Below, one piece after another: positions 1 to 10,761 of a stretch of 64,000 nucleotides of DNA. Every line of letters begins with the position of its first letter. The stretch's first letter is position 1. The notes under the pieces are model-generated. The model saw only the letters and a program-made list of their open reading frames with translations. It searched no databases and was not told the DNA's origin. The translations under genes and the position numbers were made by a program. Origin of the DNA: an uncultured Methanobrevibacter sp. (GTDB taxonomy: Archaea; Methanobacteriota; Methanobacteria; Methanobacteriales; Methanobacteriaceae); NCBI RefSeq assembly GCF_902784195.1, contig NZ_CACZTX010000003.1, forward strand, positions 24,068-88,067, in the 5' to 3' direction.

Positions 1-376
1 TACAACATATTTTCGCCTAGATTTATAATAATTTTTATCTTGCAGTTTACTATAATTTATTTGTTTTTCATCCAATATTAAGTTTTTATAAATTTGATTT
101 TTTGCATAGATTTTTTATTCAATTTAATTAATTTTAGATACATTTAAAATAAGGCTTCACCGAATTAAGTATAATCTAATTAATCATAAATATATTTAAA
201 TTGAATTATTTTTTAAAAAATATATTTTAAATTAATAGTATCTACATAGGTTAATATAAATTTTTAATTTTAGTTAAATTTTAAAAAAATATCTAAGTTC
301 AAAATAAGAAAAATAAGAAAAATAATAGAAATTAGAAAAAATTTTAAAAAAAGAAAATAAGAAAAAAAGGAATTAT
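1..376. other. AT-rich intergenic stretch
   Basis: This stretch lies downstream of dnaJ and reaches the window edge. It is almost entirely A and T, with long homopolymer runs. I see no ORF with a ribosome binding site, no RNA gene and no clear hairpin. Confidence 0.6.
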
Positions 377-1540
377 TTAAGGATTGTTTATAGCATCTTT
401 TACCTTGTCAAAGATTCCCTTTTTATAGACTTTAATTTCGTCGCCACTGATTTCTCCAAATTGAATCAAGAGTTTTTTCTGTTCTTTGGAGAGCTTTTGT
501 GGAACAACCACTGTAATGTTTACATAAAGGTTACCTTTTCCTGCACGTCTCATGTAAGGCATACCTTGATCCCTTAATCTGAATGTGGTTCCGCTTTGGG
601 TTCCAGGTGGAATCTTAAGCTCGACTTCCCCATTGATTGTTGGAATGTCTACAGTGTCACCTAAACTTGCTTGGACGAAACTGATTTGCTTTTCATAGTA
701 GAGGTTTGCACCATCCCTTTCAAAGTATTCGTGTCTTTTAATGTAAATCTCAACGTAAAGATCTCCATTTCCACCGCCAACATCTCCAACATTACCTTCA
801 CCGGAGACTCTTAAGCGGTTTCCATTTTCAACACCTGCTGGGATTTTGATGTTAAGGGTTTTGCTTTCCTTAATGGTTCCTCTACCTTTACAGTTGTGAC
901 ATGGCTCCTTGATGATTTTACCGGTACCATTACATTCGCCACATTGCACTACATTCATCACTTGTCCAAATAGGCTTTGTCTGATTTGTTTTCTTTGACC
1001 GGTACCTCCACAGACAGGACAGGTTTCAACTTCACTTCCAGGTTCCGCTTTTGAACCTTCACAGACTGGGCAGAATACATCGTGTCTTACAGTGACTTCC
1101 TTATCAGCACCATTAGCTGCTTCCTCTAAGGTGATTTCGACTTCAGTGTAGATGTCGCTTCCTCTTCTTGGACCTGTACTGCGAGACCTTGATCTTCCAG
1201 TACCAAATCCGAATAAGTCGAAGATGTCTTCTATTCCGCCTCCTCCAAATCCTTGGAAGATGTCTTCAAAGTTTACATTTCTAAAGATATCCTCGTTAGA
1301 GAAGCCTTCCATACCTGCATGACCGAATTGGTCATATCTTTGTCTTTTCTCTTCATCAGATAAAACAGCATAAGCTTCACTGATTTCCTTGAATTTTTCA
1401 GTAGCTTCCTCTTTCTTATCATCTTCCACAACGTCAGGATGGTATTTTCTAGCTAATTTACGATAAGCCTTTTTAATCTCTTTCTCATCAGCGGTTTTGT
1501 CCACTCCGAGAACTTCATAATAGTCACGCTTCTCTGCCAT
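377..1540 (-). CDS. dnaJ: Chaperone DnaJ (Hsp40)
   Basis: Cytoplasmic co-chaperone that delivers unfolded substrates to DnaK and stimulates its ATPase. An N-terminal J domain with the HPD motif is followed by a Gly/Phe-rich linker around residues 75-130. Four CxxCxGxG-type zinc repeats follow ([31 protein letters not shown]), then the C-terminal substrate-binding domain. The length of 387 residues is normal. I start at the ATG giving MAEKRDYYE because AGGTGA sits 4 nt upstream; an in-frame ATG 18 nt further up lacks this. It follows dnaK on the same strand, but with an unusually long gap of about 500 bp. Confidence 0.97.
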   Translation of the reverse strand: MAEKRDYYEVLGVDKTADEKEIKKAYRKLARKYHPDVVEDDKKEEATEKFKEISEAYAVLSDEEKRQRYDQFGHAGMEGFSNEDIFRNVNFEDIFQGFGGGGIEDIFDLFGFGTGRSRSRSTGPRRGSDIYTEVEITLEEAANGADKEVTVRHDVFCPVCEGSKAEPGSEVETCPVCGGTGQRKQIRQSLFGQVMNVVQCGECNGTGKIIKEPCHNCKGRGTIKESKTLNIKIPAGVENGNRLRVSGEGNVGDVGGGNGDLYVEIYIKRHEYFERDGANLYYEKQISFVQASLGDTVDIPTINGEVELKIPPGTQSGTTFRLRDQGMPYMRRAGKGNLYVNITVVVPQKLSKEQKKLLIQFGEISGDEIKVYKKGIFDKVKDAINNP

Positions 1541-1845
1541 TTCGTCACCTATAAACATTAATTGTAATTGATTATTTAAGAATTCATGATTTTTTTTAAT
1601 GAGTCATATTATTTTAAAAATAGTATTGAACTATTAATTAAAATTTAATTAAATTACCTAATCATTACTTAATCAGCAATTTTTCTCAGTAATTTTTTCT
1701 TAAAATAAAATAATTTAATTAAATTTTAACTAATGATAAGTTACTAAATTAATTATTAGTTAATTTTAATATTTAAACTTAATTTAATTTGCACTAGTTT
1801 TTGATTCTTTCATTTATTCTCAATATAATAATTTTTTAATAAAAA

Positions 1846-1913
1846 GAATTCTTTAGACATTAAAAGGTTGTAAGTGGCTAAGAAAAATCAAGGAGGAATG
1901 TCTAAAAGAATTC
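1846..1913. repeat. Long imperfect inverted repeat
   Basis: The left arm GAATTCTTTAGACATT (1846-1861) pairs with AATGTCTAAAAGAATTC (1897-1913) along its whole length with one bulged A. The loop of about 35 nt includes GGTTGTAAGTGGCTAAG. Just downstream a second unit with an unrelated stem (CTATTTTTTGA / TCAAAAAATA) carries a similar loop. It could be a structured RNA, a remnant of a small repetitive element, or a bidirectional terminator. Confidence 0.5.
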
Positions 1914-1936
1914 AATTTATTATTTCTATTTTTTGA
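1874..1936 (+). CDS. Candidate 20-residue mini-ORF (low confidence)
   Basis: A GTG-initiated frame of 20 codons lies antisense to the flanking chaperone genes. It also contains an internal ATG one base after AAGGAGG. The peptide ends in RIQFIISIF. The next mini-ORF downstream (1953-2003) has a similar pattern, with an NQ pair early and a hydrophobic VIIKIF end, and both are preceded by AGGTTRTAA. The resemblance may come from a duplicated DNA element rather than selection on peptides, so I treat coding as unproven. Confidence 0.2.
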   Translation: MAKKNQGGMSKRIQFIISIF

Positions 1937-1952
1937 GAGGTTATAAGTAAAT

Positions 1953-2003
1953 ATGACAAATCAAAAAATAAATAGATTAAAAGTTATTATTAAAATATTT
2001 TAA
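1953..2003 (+). CDS. Candidate 16-residue mini-ORF (low confidence)
   Basis: An ATG frame of 16 codons ending in KVIIKIF, with AGAGG about 13 nt upstream. It pairs with the mini-ORF at 1874-1936 in layout and end sequence. Nothing is known of its function and it could be chance in AT-rich DNA. Confidence 0.15.
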   Translation: MTNQKINRLKVIIKIF

Positions 2004-2038
2004 TAATTTTTTTAATCTACTGCTAATTTTGATTCAAA

Positions 2039-3937
2039 TTATTTTTTCTCTTCGAATTCAGCATCAATAGTGCCGTCATCGTCATCTTGTGGGCCTGCTC
2101 CTGCGTTAGGATCAGCACCAGTTGCTCCAGCTGCACCTTGTGCTGCTTGTTGAGCTGCTGCAGCTTCTTGGTAGATTCTAGCACCGATGTCTTGAACTAC
2201 TTTGGTAAGTTCATCGGTTTTCTCTTTGATTGCTACAATGTCATCTCCGCTGATTAATTCTCTAAGTTCTGCAACTAATTTTTCAATGTTGGATCTTTCG
2301 TCATCAGAGACTTTGTCTTTGATTTCTTCCTCATTGATGGTTTTTTCTGCAGTGTAGATCATTGAGTCCGCATTGTTTCTAACTTCAATTTCCTCTTGTT
2401 TCTTCTTGTCTGCTTCAGCGTTCATTTCAGCTTCTTTAACTGCTTTTTCGATTTCTTCATCAGTCAATTTGGTAGAAGAAGTGATGGTAATGGATTGTTC
2501 CTTACCGGTTCCTTTGTCTTGTGCGGTAACATTGATAATACCATTTGCATCGATATCGAAGGTTACTTCAATTTGAGGCATTCCTCTTGGTGCAGGAGGT
2601 ATTCCTACTAATTGGAATCTTCCAAGAGTGGTGTTGTCTGCTGCCATTTTTCTTTCTCCTTGAACTACGTGAATGTCTACAGAAGGTTGGTTGTCAGCTG
2701 CAGTTGAGAAGATTTGAGATTTTTTAGCAGGAATTGTAGTGTTTCTTTCAATAAGGGTAGTTGATACTCCACCTAAGGTTTCAATACCTAAGGATAATGG
2801 GGTAACGTCTAAGAGAACTAAGTCTTTAATTTCTCCAGCGAGTACTCCACCTTGGATAGCTGCACCCATTGCTACACATTCCATTGGGTCAATTCCTCTT
2901 TCTACAGGTTTGCCAATGAAGTTTTCCACGAATTTTTGTACGATTGGCATTCTGGTAGGTCCACCAACAAGGATGATTTTGTCAATGTCATTTTTGGTCA
3001 TTTTTGCATCATCTAATGCTTGTTTGATAGGTTGACCACATTTGTTTACGATAGGATCTACTAATTCTTCTAATTTTGCTCTGGTTAAATTGTTGATTAA
3101 GTTGTGAGGTTTACCGTCAGCACCCATGCAAATGAATGGTAAGTTTACTTCACTTGTTAAGGTAGTGGACAATTCGATTTTTGCTTTTTCAGCTGCTTCT
3201 CTTAATCTTTGAACTGCTTGGTCATCGTTCATTAAGTCAATTCCGGTTTCAGCTTTGAATTCACTTGCTAAGTAGTTCATTAAAGCATTGTCCATGTCGG
3301 TACCACCGAGTTGGGTGTCCCCACTAGTGGATTGTACTTCAAATACTCCTCCACCAAATTCCATAATGGTTACGTCTAAGGTACCTCCACCTAAATCGAA
3401 TACTAAAATGTTAACGTCATCATCGTCATCTTGCTTGTCGATACCATAAGCTAAACTTGCTGCAGTTGGTTCGTTTACAAGTCTTACTACATCAAGACCT
3501 GCAATGGTTCCTGCGTCTTTGGTTGCAGTTCTTTGGTTGTCGTCAAAGTAAGCAGGTACGGTAATAACTGCCTTTTCAATAGGTTCTCCTAAGAAGGATT
3601 CTGCATCTTTTTTAATCTTTTGCAAGATTTTTGCAGAGATTTCTTGTGGAGTGTATTGTTTGCCTTGGATAGTTACTTTGTAATCGGTACCCATTTTTCT
3701 TTTGATTGCACTGATGGTGTTTTCTGGGTTAGTTACAGCTTGTCTTCTTGCTGGTTCACCAACTAATTGTTGACCGTCTTCAGTGAATGCAACATAACTT
3801 GGGAATGCTTTACCGTATTGGCTTGCACCTTCTGCACTTGGAATAACGGTAGGTTTACCACCGACGAGTACAGATGCTGCAGAGTTACTAGTACCTAAGT
3901 CAATTCCAATAATTTTTTCTTTTTTAGTATCAGACAT
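2039..3937 (-). CDS. dnaK: Chaperone DnaK (Hsp70)
   Basis: ATP-dependent Hsp70 chaperone of the cytoplasm, working with DnaJ and GrpE. The nucleotide-binding domain begins with [12 protein letters not shown], followed by [11 protein letters not shown] and GGPTRMP. The linker [19 protein letters not shown] leads into the beta substrate-binding domain. A lid ends in a Gly/Ala-rich segment and an acidic [15 protein letters not shown] tail. The start is placed at MSDTKKEK, where AGGTGA lies 5 nt upstream, rather than at the ATG three codons earlier. The order grpE, dnaK, dnaJ on one strand matches other archaea that acquired the bacterial-type system. Confidence 0.98.
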   Translation of the reverse strand: MSDTKKEKIIGIDLGTSNSAASVLVGGKPTVIPSAEGASQYGKAFPSYVAFTEDGQQLVGEPARRQAVTNPENTISAIKRKMGTDYKVTIQGKQYTPQEISAKILQKIKKDAESFLGEPIEKAVITVPAYFDDNQRTATKDAGTIAGLDVVRLVNEPTAASLAYGIDKQDDDDDVNILVFDLGGGTLDVTIMEFGGGVFEVQSTSGDTQLGGTDMDNALMNYLASEFKAETGIDLMNDDQAVQRLREAAEKAKIELSTTLTSEVNLPFICMGADGKPHNLINNLTRAKLEELVDPIVNKCGQPIKQALDDAKMTKNDIDKIILVGGPTRMPIVQKFVENFIGKPVERGIDPMECVAMGAAIQGGVLAGEIKDLVLLDVTPLSLGIETLGGVSTTLIERNTTIPAKKSQIFSTAADNQPSVDIHVVQGERKMAADNTTLGRFQLVGIPPAPRGMPQIEVTFDIDANGIINVTAQDKGTGKEQSITITSSTKLTDEEIEKAVKEAEMNAEADKKKQEEIEVRNNADSMIYTAEKTINEEEIKDKVSDDERSNIEKLVAELRELISGDDIVAIKEKTDELTKVVQDIGARIYQEAAAAQQAAQGAAGATGADPNAGAGPQDDDDGTIDAEFEEKK

Positions 3938-4129
3938 AGTTTTCACCTTTACATTTTGTTTTTTAATAAAAGTTATTTTGATTTTTTTTAATTTTCAAAT
4001 ATTTCAATCGTTTAAGATATTTTTAAGTTTTTAAAATATTTGATAATAAAAATTATTTTAATTTTTATTTTTTTAAAATAATTTATAAATATGAATTTTA
4101 ATTTTTATAATAATTTTTTATCATTGTTT

Positions 4130-4765
4130 TTATTCTTCTTTTTTAGCTTTTTTGCAAACTCTTACTTTAGAGTATTTGATTACCTTATCCTTTAAGGTGT
4201 ATCCTTTCATAAGTTCATCAACGATTTCGTTGTTTTCATGATCTGGACTGTCTACAGTAAGCAAAGCTTCATGCTTGAATGGGTCGAACTTTTCTCCTAC
4301 TGCAGGAATCTCTTCAACACCCTCTTTTTCTAAAGCATTTTTCATTTTGGAATAAATTAATTCTAAACCTTCTCTAAGTTCCTCTTCATTGCTTGAGTTT
4401 TCAAGAGCCCTTTCCATATCTTCATAGATATCAAGGAATTTAACAATAAGGCCTTCATTTGCATATCTTATTAAGTCCTGTTTTTGTTTTTCTCCTTGTT
4501 TTCTAAAGTTATCAAAGTCTGCTTGAAGTCTTTGAATATGGGATTTTAGCTCTATGATTTCTTCATCTTTCCTCTCAAGGTCTTTGTTTAATTTATCTAA
4601 TTCGCCGTCTTCACTTTCATCATCTTTTGATGGTTTTTCTTTGCCATCTTCTTGTGAAGACTCATCTTTAGATTCAGAAGGGCTTTCTTCTTTATCCTGA
4701 AGTTTGGATTGATCTTCCTCATCAATTTCTTCTTCAGTTTTTTTAGTTTCATTTTTCTTAGCCAT
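4130..4765 (-). CDS. grpE: Nucleotide exchange factor GrpE
   Basis: Releases ADP from DnaK and resets the Hsp70 cycle. The first 75 residues are a highly charged Lys/Glu/Asp region. A long coiled coil follows (about 60-120), containing [17 protein letters not shown]. The C-terminal beta domain is recognised by [20 protein letters not shown]. At 211 residues it is a typical GrpE length with a somewhat long acidic N terminus. AGGTGA precedes the ATG. It is the first chaperone gene of the minus-strand block and diverges from the winged-helix regulator at 5404. Confidence 0.96.
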   Translation of the reverse strand: MAKKNETKKTEEEIDEEDQSKLQDKEESPSESKDESSQEDGKEKPSKDDESEDGELDKLNKDLERKDEEIIELKSHIQRLQADFDNFRKQGEKQKQDLIRYANEGLIVKFLDIYEDMERALENSSNEEELREGLELIYSKMKNALEKEGVEEIPAVGEKFDPFKHEALLTVDSPDHENNEIVDELMKGYTLKDKVIKYSKVRVCKKAKKEE

Positions 4766-5403
4766 TTCTTCACCTTTTATGAATTTATCATAAAGTATTA
4801 TAATTAGAGAAAGAGAGCGATAAGCTCCTTTAATATTTTGACTTTAATCAAAGAATTCTAGATTTGTTTTCTATCATATGGGTTAATAGAAAAGTGTTTT
4901 ATGATTTTTAGATTTAGGGTGTGGACTTAAATCTAAAAAAATCTTTGTTTATAGTGTGATTTTTTTAAGAGGATTTTTGAAATGTTCTTTGATTTGTGTT
5001 TATCCAGTTTGTTATTATTTGTTAGAATTTTATAGGTTTCTTATAATAACTTTTTGAGTTTAGGCTATTTATCAAGTGAACTTTGATTTTTTGATTTGTT
5101 TAAGCTCTATTTTTAATAAATAACCATCGGATTTAGATTTTATTTTGTCAATTTATATTAAAGTAACAAAATGTTATCTTTCTCTATACTTATTATAGTA
5201 ACAAAATGTTATATAAAGATTTCGGTTTTTAGTAACAAAAAGTTAATATAATACTTATGTCCATATTTTAGTATAGGGAGATTAATATGAAAATATTAAT
5301 TTGAATCAAGTATAGGAATATCAATATAAAGAAAATCAATTTTAAATAATATCAATTAAATTCAATATATTATTTACTTTTTTAAAATGGTGGAGGTCAA
5401 ATT
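4766..5403. other. Divergent regulatory region between grpE and HTH gene
   Basis: This region of about 640 bp separates grpE (minus strand) from the regulator gene (plus strand). It contains three copies of a palindromic site (5162-5246). A TATA-like TTATATAA overlaps the second copy. Partial direct repeats of GTATAGG with TCAATAT lie nearer the regulator start. The part next to grpE shows no ORF. It is probably the control region for both transcripts. Confidence 0.6.
5162..5246. promoter_or_regulatory. Three operator-like repeats, AGTAACAAAATGTTAT
   Basis: Identical 16-mers AGTAACAAAATGTTAT lie at 5162-5177 and 5197-5212, and a variant AGTAACAAAAAGTTAA lies at 5231-5246. Spacing is 35 and 34 bp, just over three helical turns. 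Each is an imperfect dyad (TAACA-AAA-TGTTA). The second runs directly into TTATATAAAG, a good TATA box for the plus-strand gene, so a bound repressor would block TBP. The most likely binder is the adjacent winged-helix protein. Confidence 0.65.
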
Positions 5404-5913
5404 ATGGAACAAAACCAAAATCAATATGACGATGTTGATATGGAAGCGATTCTTGATGTTATGGGATGTAAGACTAGACGTGATATCATGGATCTCTTAA
5501 GGGAAGAGCCAAGATTTGTTAGTGAAATATCTCAAGAGCTCCAAATAGGTCAGAAAGCTATCATTGAGCATTTAAGGGCTATGGAAGATGTCGGTATTTT
5601 AACATCTTCAACAAAAAAAGTGGTTAGAGGTCGTCCACGTAAGTATTATGATATGCCAAATGATGTGAATGTGCATATTACAATTACTAAAAACTCATTC
5701 AATGTATCTTTTTCTGAAGATTTATTAAATCCTCATAATGATATCAAACAATTGCCTTCTGGTGATGAGTGGTCTAAATTATTGGATATTGAAAAGAGAA
5801 TAGATCAAGGTCATACAGAAGCTATTGAAGAATTGAAAGCTCAAATACGTTTATATGACAACTTGAAAGAAAGAGCAGAATACATTTTAGAAAGAACTTA
5901 TAATAGATATTAG
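5404..5913 (+). CDS. Winged-helix (ArsR-like) transcriptional regulator
   Basis: A 169-residue DNA-binding protein. Residues about 12-75 form an ArsR-type helix-turn-helix (ILDVMGCKTRRDIMDLL, EISQELQIGQKAIIEHLRAM). A basic wing reads VVRGRPRKYYDMP. The C-terminal part, about 80 residues, contains a predicted helical segment that may dimerise. GGAGGT precedes the ATG. The layout resembles archaeal regulators such as Phr and SurR, which sense heat or redox state. Position opposite grpE-dnaK-dnaJ and triplicate dyads in its own promoter suggest autorepression and control of the chaperone genes. The signal is unknown and the heat-shock role is inference. Confidence 0.85.
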   Translation: MEQNQNQYDDVDMEAILDVMGCKTRRDIMDLLREEPRFVSEISQELQIGQKAIIEHLRAMEDVGILTSSTKKVVRGRPRKYYDMPNDVNVHITITKNSFNVSFSEDLLNPHNDIKQLPSGDEWSKLLDIEKRIDQGHTEAIEELKAQIRLYDNLKERAEYILERTYNRY

Positions 5914-6139
5914 ATATTAAAAAAATATATTATATAATTATTTTTATTATATAATTATTTTATGAAGAATATTAATAATATAATATTGTTATCTTTTTAT
6001 TCTCTTTCCATTTTTCTTTCACTTTTTTTATAAAAAAATAGATTTAATAATAAATAATAGATTTAATAATAAAAAATAGAATTATAAATAATAATAATAT
6101 TATTATAATTTATTTTATCTTATTTTCATCAGCTTATTT

Positions 6140-8536
6140 TCAAAGATTCTTTAAGTTTACTCCTGCAACTATCGCTTGTCCTAGTGATACTGATCCGTCT
6201 CCAGGACAAGAGTTGATGTGTTGAACAAATTCAAATCCTTCTTTTTCCACATATTCTTTAATATGTGCTGTTATTGCTTCGTTATAGAACACTCCACCAG
6301 TTGCACCAATTGTTTTGATTCCCTTTTCCTTAGCTGATTCTACAGCAAGCTTTGCAAGTCCAATGCTAACAGCCTTTTGCCCTGCAACAGCTATCTTATT
6401 AAGGTTTTCTCCCTCTTCAATCTTGTCTACAACATATCTCATTATTGCTGTAGTGTCAAGAATCATTCTTTTTCCATTTTCATCTTTGTATTCCTTGATG
6501 ATTATTGGGAAATCTTCTAAAGTATCCTCTTCATTGTAATCATATGCATATGATTCCAATTTCATTGAAGCTTCACCTTCATAGCTACGTTTATCACATA
6601 TATGGAGTGCAGTAGAAACAGAATCAAGAACTCTTCCGGTACTTGTATTAATTCCAACATTGAGATTGGTTTCCAATTGCCTGAACAAGCTTTTTATTTC
6701 AATTGCCCCATGCTGGAATGAGTCTATGTAATTAATGTTCAATAGTTCATTTACATATTCTTCAGTGTACTTTTCACTTTCGTAGTCACTGTTAGGATTA
6801 GACAATATGGCAGCCATCATTCTCACAGGATATTTGGTACATAAGTCTCCACCAGGCATCTTCTGAGGCATTAGGGAAGCTGTTCTTTCATATTCCTTAA
6901 TGTTTGTGTATAATATTTCCCCTCCCCATGAGTTGCCGTCTCCACCATATCCTACTCCATCAGCAGCTATGATAATCATTTCATTGTTTTGGCCATTTGT
7001 GTAATGGTCATTCAACAGTGAAATTCCATGAGCATGATGGTGTTGAACTGGTATCAATGGGCAATTGTATTCCTCAGCATATTCCTTTGCAAGTTTTGTT
7101 GTGAAGAATTGTGGATGCAAATCGCATGCTATTGCATCGAAACTGTCAGTTTTTGTAATCCTCATCATATGCTTGATTGCTTCTTGCAGGAATTCATAGG
7201 TTCTGTACTTGTTTGTATTTCCGATATGTTGTGATACATATGCTTTTGAATTCTTAAGGATTGTAAATGTAACATCAAGTTCCGGTCCAAGTGCAAGAAT
7301 GTTGAGATTGTCGAATTCAGGATTAAGATTGGTGTATTTTCCTTTTAAGTCATAAGGCTCTGGAGTGTATCCTCTTGATCTTCTTATGAACGCAAGCTCA
7401 TTGTTTCTGAATCTTGCTACAGAATCATCGCATCTGTTCAATATCCTTCTGTTGTGAATGAGGTAATAGTCAGCTATTGTGTCGAGGTTCTTGAGTATTT
7501 CCTCATTTGTAATCATCATTGGCTCTCCAGGAACATTTGCTGAAGTCATTATGTAAGCTGGAGTTTCTGTATGATTGAATAGTAAATGATGCAATGGAGC
7601 ATATGGCAACATCACTCCAATGTTATGCAATCCTGGTGAAACTGACTTTGCAAAATCATAGCTTTCACTCTTCTTGAGGATTACAATAGGTCTTTCTTTT
7701 GACAATAATGTTTCCTCTTCAGCATCTGATACAATCGCATATCCTTTAACGGTTTCAATGTCTGGACTCATAACTGCAAATGCCTGATTTTCTCTTCCTA
7801 ACCTTTCCCTTAGAAGGTTTACAGTGTCCTCAAGCATTACATTTGCCACTAAGTGTGTTCCTCCAATTCCCTTGATTGCAAATATCTTTCCTTCATCGAG
7901 GAGTTTTGCGGTTTCTTCCAATGGGTCTTCGCAATCAACCTTAACTGGAGTTTGATCATCATTCTTATACAATTCCAAAGATGGTCCACAAACTTCACAA
8001 CAGCTTGCTTCTGCATGGTAACGTCTGTCTAATGGGTTTTTGTATTCCACCTCACATTCATCACATAATGGGAAGTCATCCATAGTGGTCTTATCCCTAT
8101 CATATGGAACGTTTTCAATTACTGTAAAACGAGGTCCGCAATCGGTGCATGCATTGAATGGATAATTGTATCTTCTGTTGTTTGGATCGTTTATCTCTTC
8201 CAAGCACTTATCGCAGATTGCCAAATCTGGCGGAATGACGGATGTTCCAGAGAAACTGTCTGAACTTTCCTTGATTGTAAAATCAGCATATTTTTCGTCA
8301 TCTGAAAGCTCTTCAGTTTCCAGATTGTTTATTTTAGCTATTGGCGGAAGCTCATTTTGAAGTTTGAATATGAAATCAGCTATTTTATCATCTGAACCTT
8401 GGATGATTATCTCAACTACATTTCCCAAGTTTCTGACATAACCTGCCAGTTCCAATTCAGTAGCTATCCTATATACGAAGGGTCTGAATCCTACTCCTTG
8501 CACAATCCCTTCAACCAATACCTTTTCTGTTTTCAT
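6140..8536 (-). CDS. hypF: Carbamoyltransferase HypF, [NiFe] hydrogenase maturation
   Basis: Makes the carbamoyl group that HypE dehydrates to the CN ligands of the [NiFe] centre. Domains in order are acylphosphatase (1-90, [16 protein letters not shown]), paired zinc fingers (about 105-185, [32 protein letters not shown]), YrdC-like (about 195-385) and a Kae1/carbamoyltransferase-like C terminus with HHHAHG and GATGGVFYN. About 798 residues, full length. GGTGA lies 4 nt before the chosen ATG (MKTEKV). It stands alone, and its products would serve the Ehb hydrogenase in this window and others. The spacer to larB holds a 25-bp tandem repeat. Confidence 0.97.
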   Translation of the reverse strand: MKTEKVLVEGIVQGVGFRPFVYRIATELELAGYVRNLGNVVEIIIQGSDDKIADFIFKLQNELPPIAKINNLETEELSDDEKYADFTIKESSDSFSGTSVIPPDLAICDKCLEEINDPNNRRYNYPFNACTDCGPRFTVIENVPYDRDKTTMDDFPLCDECEVEYKNPLDRRYHAEASCCEVCGPSLELYKNDDQTPVKVDCEDPLEETAKLLDEGKIFAIKGIGGTHLVANVMLEDTVNLLRERLGRENQAFAVMSPDIETVKGYAIVSDAEEETLLSKERPIVILKKSESYDFAKSVSPGLHNIGVMLPYAPLHHLLFNHTETPAYIMTSANVPGEPMMITNEEILKNLDTIADYYLIHNRRILNRCDDSVARFRNNELAFIRRSRGYTPEPYDLKGKYTNLNPEFDNLNILALGPELDVTFTILKNSKAYVSQHIGNTNKYRTYEFLQEAIKHMMRITKTDSFDAIACDLHPQFFTTKLAKEYAEEYNCPLIPVQHHHAHGISLLNDHYTNGQNNEMIIIAADGVGYGGDGNSWGGEILYTNIKEYERTASLMPQKMPGGDLCTKYPVRMMAAILSNPNSDYESEKYTEEYVNELLNINYIDSFQHGAIEIKSLFRQLETNLNVGINTSTGRVLDSVSTALHICDKRSYEGEASMKLESYAYDYNEEDTLEDFPIIIKEYKDENGKRMILDTTAIMRYVVDKIEEGENLNKIAVAGQKAVSIGLAKLAVESAKEKGIKTIGATGGVFYNEAITAHIKEYVEKEGFEFVQHINSCPGDGSVSLGQAIVAGVNLKNL

Positions 8537-8576
8537 GGTCACCATCTAAAATAAAATCATAAATAAAAATTAATAA

Positions 8577-8651
8577 TCATAAAAAATATCATAATTAATA
8601 TTCATAAAAAATATCATAATTAATATTCATAAAAAATATCATAATAAATAA
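8577..8651. repeat. 25-bp tandem repeat, three copies
   Basis: The unit TCATAAAAAATATCATAATTAATAT starts at about 8577, 8602 and 8627, with the third copy diverging at its end. It lies in the divergent promoter region between hypF and larB. Neither strand shows a protein frame. Confidence 0.7.
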
Positions 8652-8775
8652 TCAATATAATAATTATATATTATAGTAATTATAAATCTTTTTAATATAA
8701 TATTTTCGATTGAGATTAAGATTTAATAAAATTTTAAAAATCTATTTCAATAAATTTTATAATGTTTGTGATAAA

Positions 8776-9606
8776 ATGAAGGAAATTCTTAAAAGTCTTG
8801 CTGAAGGTAAAATTTCAATTGAAGAATGTGATACTCTTTTAAAGGCTGAAAGCATTCGCCAATTAGATGATGTGGCTCAAATTGATACTTCTAGAATGGA
8901 TAGGACCGGTTTTCCAGAAGCTATTTTGGCAGATAGTAAGGATTATGATGATTTGCTAACCATCATTAAAAGATTTTTTGAAAAACAGGAATCTGATAGT
9001 GATTCAATTGAATTGAAAAACAATATTATCATTACAAGATTATCTAAAGAAAGGTATGAATCATTGGAAAAGGATTTGGATTATCTTTTTGAAAAGGGAA
9101 TTAAGTTTGATTACAATAAGAGAGCTAAAATTCTGATAATCTATAAGGATTCTTTAGTTGACTTCAATCCGGAATATGGCAAGGTAGGGCTTTTGACTGC
9201 AGGAACCTCTGACATTCCAATCGCTGAGGAAGCAAAGGTTATTGTTGAACAGGGAGGATGTGAAGTCATTAGTTCCTATGATATCGGTGTTGCAGGGATT
9301 CATAGGTTATTCCCACAGATTGCACATATGGTTGAAGAGGATGTCTGTGCATTCATTGTTTGTGCAGGAATGGAAGGGGCATTGCCTTCTGTAGTTGCAG
9401 GATTGGTGGATGTTCCAGTCATTGCGGTTCCAACATCTGTAGGTTATGGAATCGGTGCAGATGGAAAGGCGGCATTGTATTCAATGTTGCAGTCTTGTGC
9501 TCCCGGATTGTCAGTTGTCAATATTGACAATGGGTTCGGTGCAGGAGTTTGTGCTTTGACCATTGCTAAGAATATTGCTAAAAAGGTAAGAATGTCTAAA
9601 GAATAG
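8776..9606 (+). CDS. larB: Nickel pincer cofactor biosynthesis protein LarB
   Basis: LarB carboxylates and hydrolyses nicotinic acid adenine dinucleotide to pyridinium-3,5-biscarboxylic acid mononucleotide, the first step to the nickel-pincer nucleotide. The C-terminal half is the PurE/AIR-carboxylase-like fold, with [39 protein letters not shown] and [12 protein letters not shown]. The N-terminal part is the charged helical region typical of the family. I start at [12 protein letters not shown], which fits the family start; upstream in-frame codons encode nothing conserved. No larC or larE lies nearby. Both neighbours concern nickel enzymes, which may be coincidence. Confidence 0.88.
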   Translation: MKEILKSLAEGKISIEECDTLLKAESIRQLDDVAQIDTSRMDRTGFPEAILADSKDYDDLLTIIKRFFEKQESDSDSIELKNNIIITRLSKERYESLEKDLDYLFEKGIKFDYNKRAKILIIYKDSLVDFNPEYGKVGLLTAGTSDIPIAEEAKVIVEQGGCEVISSYDIGVAGIHRLFPQIAHMVEEDVCAFIVCAGMEGALPSVVAGLVDVPVIAVPTSVGYGIGADGKAALYSMLQSCAPGLSVVNIDNGFGAGVCALTIAKNIAKKVRMSKE

Positions 9607-9724
9607 GTATTTTTATTTTATATTACTTTATATTATTTTATATTATTTTTTATCAATTTTGATTATTTTCAATTGTATTATTTTAATATTTTAATTAAAT
9701 TAATTTTTTATATTGGTGTTTATA

Positions 9725-10357
9725 TTGATTTTTAGAGATTTCAATCCGGAAATTCATGATGTTTATAAAGTGGCTGAATTAATCTATGATGTTGATTATA
9801 GAACATTCAAGCATGTTTTCAAATCAAAGGAAGAAGGTGTGGAAGCCATTAAAAACAGATTGCTTTTGATTGATTTTGCAAAAGATGCTGAAGCGGATGA
9901 AAATGATTTGTTCTATGTCTTCTTTGATGATGAAGACACAGAGGAAAAGGAAATTATTGGAATGTTCAATGGTGGGAAAGGAGTTCAGCATTCTCTTTTC
10001 GGAGATATAAAAAATCAATTCAAAACTCTTAAGTTTTCTGAAGCATTAGGTCTTTCCAAAGTATCTTTCATGGATAATTTCGTTTTGGTTGATGTTGAGG
10101 ATGATGACTTCTACATTTGTGAATTGGCCATTTGCTCTAATCAAAGGGGAAAAGGTTATGGGACAGAAGCATTGGATCAATTGATTCAACTTGCAAAGGA
10201 TTTGGATTGCAAAAGAGTGGTTTTGGATGCGGACTTTAGAAATGATGGTGCATTCAGGTTATACAGTTCCAAAGGATTTAAAATATTCAATAGAAAATCA
10301 TTTGGTGTTCCTGGTAAAAAAAGAGGGATGCGGAATATGGAGCTAATTCTCAAATAG
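9725..10357 (+). CDS. GNAT family N-acetyltransferase
   Basis: A protein of about 210 residues whose C-terminal part is a GNAT domain. The acetyl-CoA loop reads NQRGKGYGTEALDQL, and YSSKGFKIFNRKSF is the usual final strand. The N-terminal 100 residues match no family I know. The start is uncertain: TTG at 9725 has GGTG 6 nt upstream, while TTG at 9713 and GTG at 9716 are in frame too. Its substrate cannot be told. It is monocistronic and ends at a clear hairpin terminator. Confidence 0.8.
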   Translation: MIFRDFNPEIHDVYKVAELIYDVDYRTFKHVFKSKEEGVEAIKNRLLLIDFAKDAEADENDLFYVFFDDEDTEEKEIIGMFNGGKGVQHSLFGDIKNQFKTLKFSEALGLSKVSFMDNFVLVDVEDDDFYICELAICSNQRGKGYGTEALDQLIQLAKDLDCKRVVLDADFRNDGAFRLYSSKGFKIFNRKSFGVPGKKRGMRNMELILK

Positions 10358-10380
10358 CTATTTGGCTATTATTTTTTTAT
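10353..10380 (+). terminator. Hairpin terminator after GNAT gene
   Basis: AATAGC (10353-10358) pairs with GCTATT (10365-10370), followed by a T-rich run. It begins inside the last codons of the acetyltransferase and may also serve hisE convergently. Confidence 0.55.
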
Positions 10381-10451
10381 TTTTTAATTTTATTCGTAAT
10401 TATTCAAACTAATTATTCTTTCATAAAAAAAGAAGATGATTATTGAAAGAA

Positions 10452-10742
10452 TTATTTTCTCCTTCTTTCAAATTCTTCTAGAATTTCATCAAATTCCACT
10501 CTTTTGTATGCTAAAAGGAGCAATGTATGAAATATTAAGTCAACAGATTCATAAACTAAATTCTCATCATTTTTAGAAGCGATGAGAGTTTCTCCACACT
10601 CTTCAGCTATTTTTTCAAGGATCTTGTCCTCTGCCTTTTTATCGCTGTTTTTCATAATATTGGAGGTGTATGAGTCTATTGGGTTGTCTCTACGACTTTC
10701 CAATACTTCATAAACATCTCTTAAAATCTTGTCATCTACCAT
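10452..10742 (-). CDS. hisE: Phosphoribosyl-ATP pyrophosphatase HisE
   Basis: Second step of histidine synthesis, PRATP to PRAMP. This is the small all-alpha HisE/MazG-like fold of 96 residues. [18 protein letters not shown] and [14 protein letters not shown] are the metal- and nucleotide-binding helices with the expected Glu and Asp residues. The start is the ATG giving MVDDKILRD with AAGTGA upstream; the preceding TTG is not needed. It lies 19 bp downstream of the CBS/ParB gene on the same strand, so they may be cotranscribed. No other his gene is present here. Confidence 0.92.
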   Translation of the reverse strand: MVDDKILRDVYEVLESRRDNPIDSYTSNIMKNSDKKAEDKILEKIAEECGETLIASKNDENLVYESVDLIFHTLLLLAYKRVEFDEILEEFERRRK

Positions 10743-10761
10743 CAATTCACTTCCAATATGA

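Larger units (their letters stand above)
1541..2038. other. dnaK-dnaJ intergenic region with paired hairpins
   Basis: About 500 bp separate dnaK from dnaJ. The middle holds two adjacent stem-loop units (1846-1913 and about 1925-1975) that share a loop-like core reading roughly AGGTTRTAAGT followed by AAATCAA. They are described under separate entries. The remainder is AT-rich and shows nothing I can name. Confidence 0.5.

Noticed and set aside
2373..3035. Plus-strand ORFs antisense to dnaK
   Set aside because: They are shadow frames of a highly conserved coding sequence, with no ribosome binding site and no protein-like composition.
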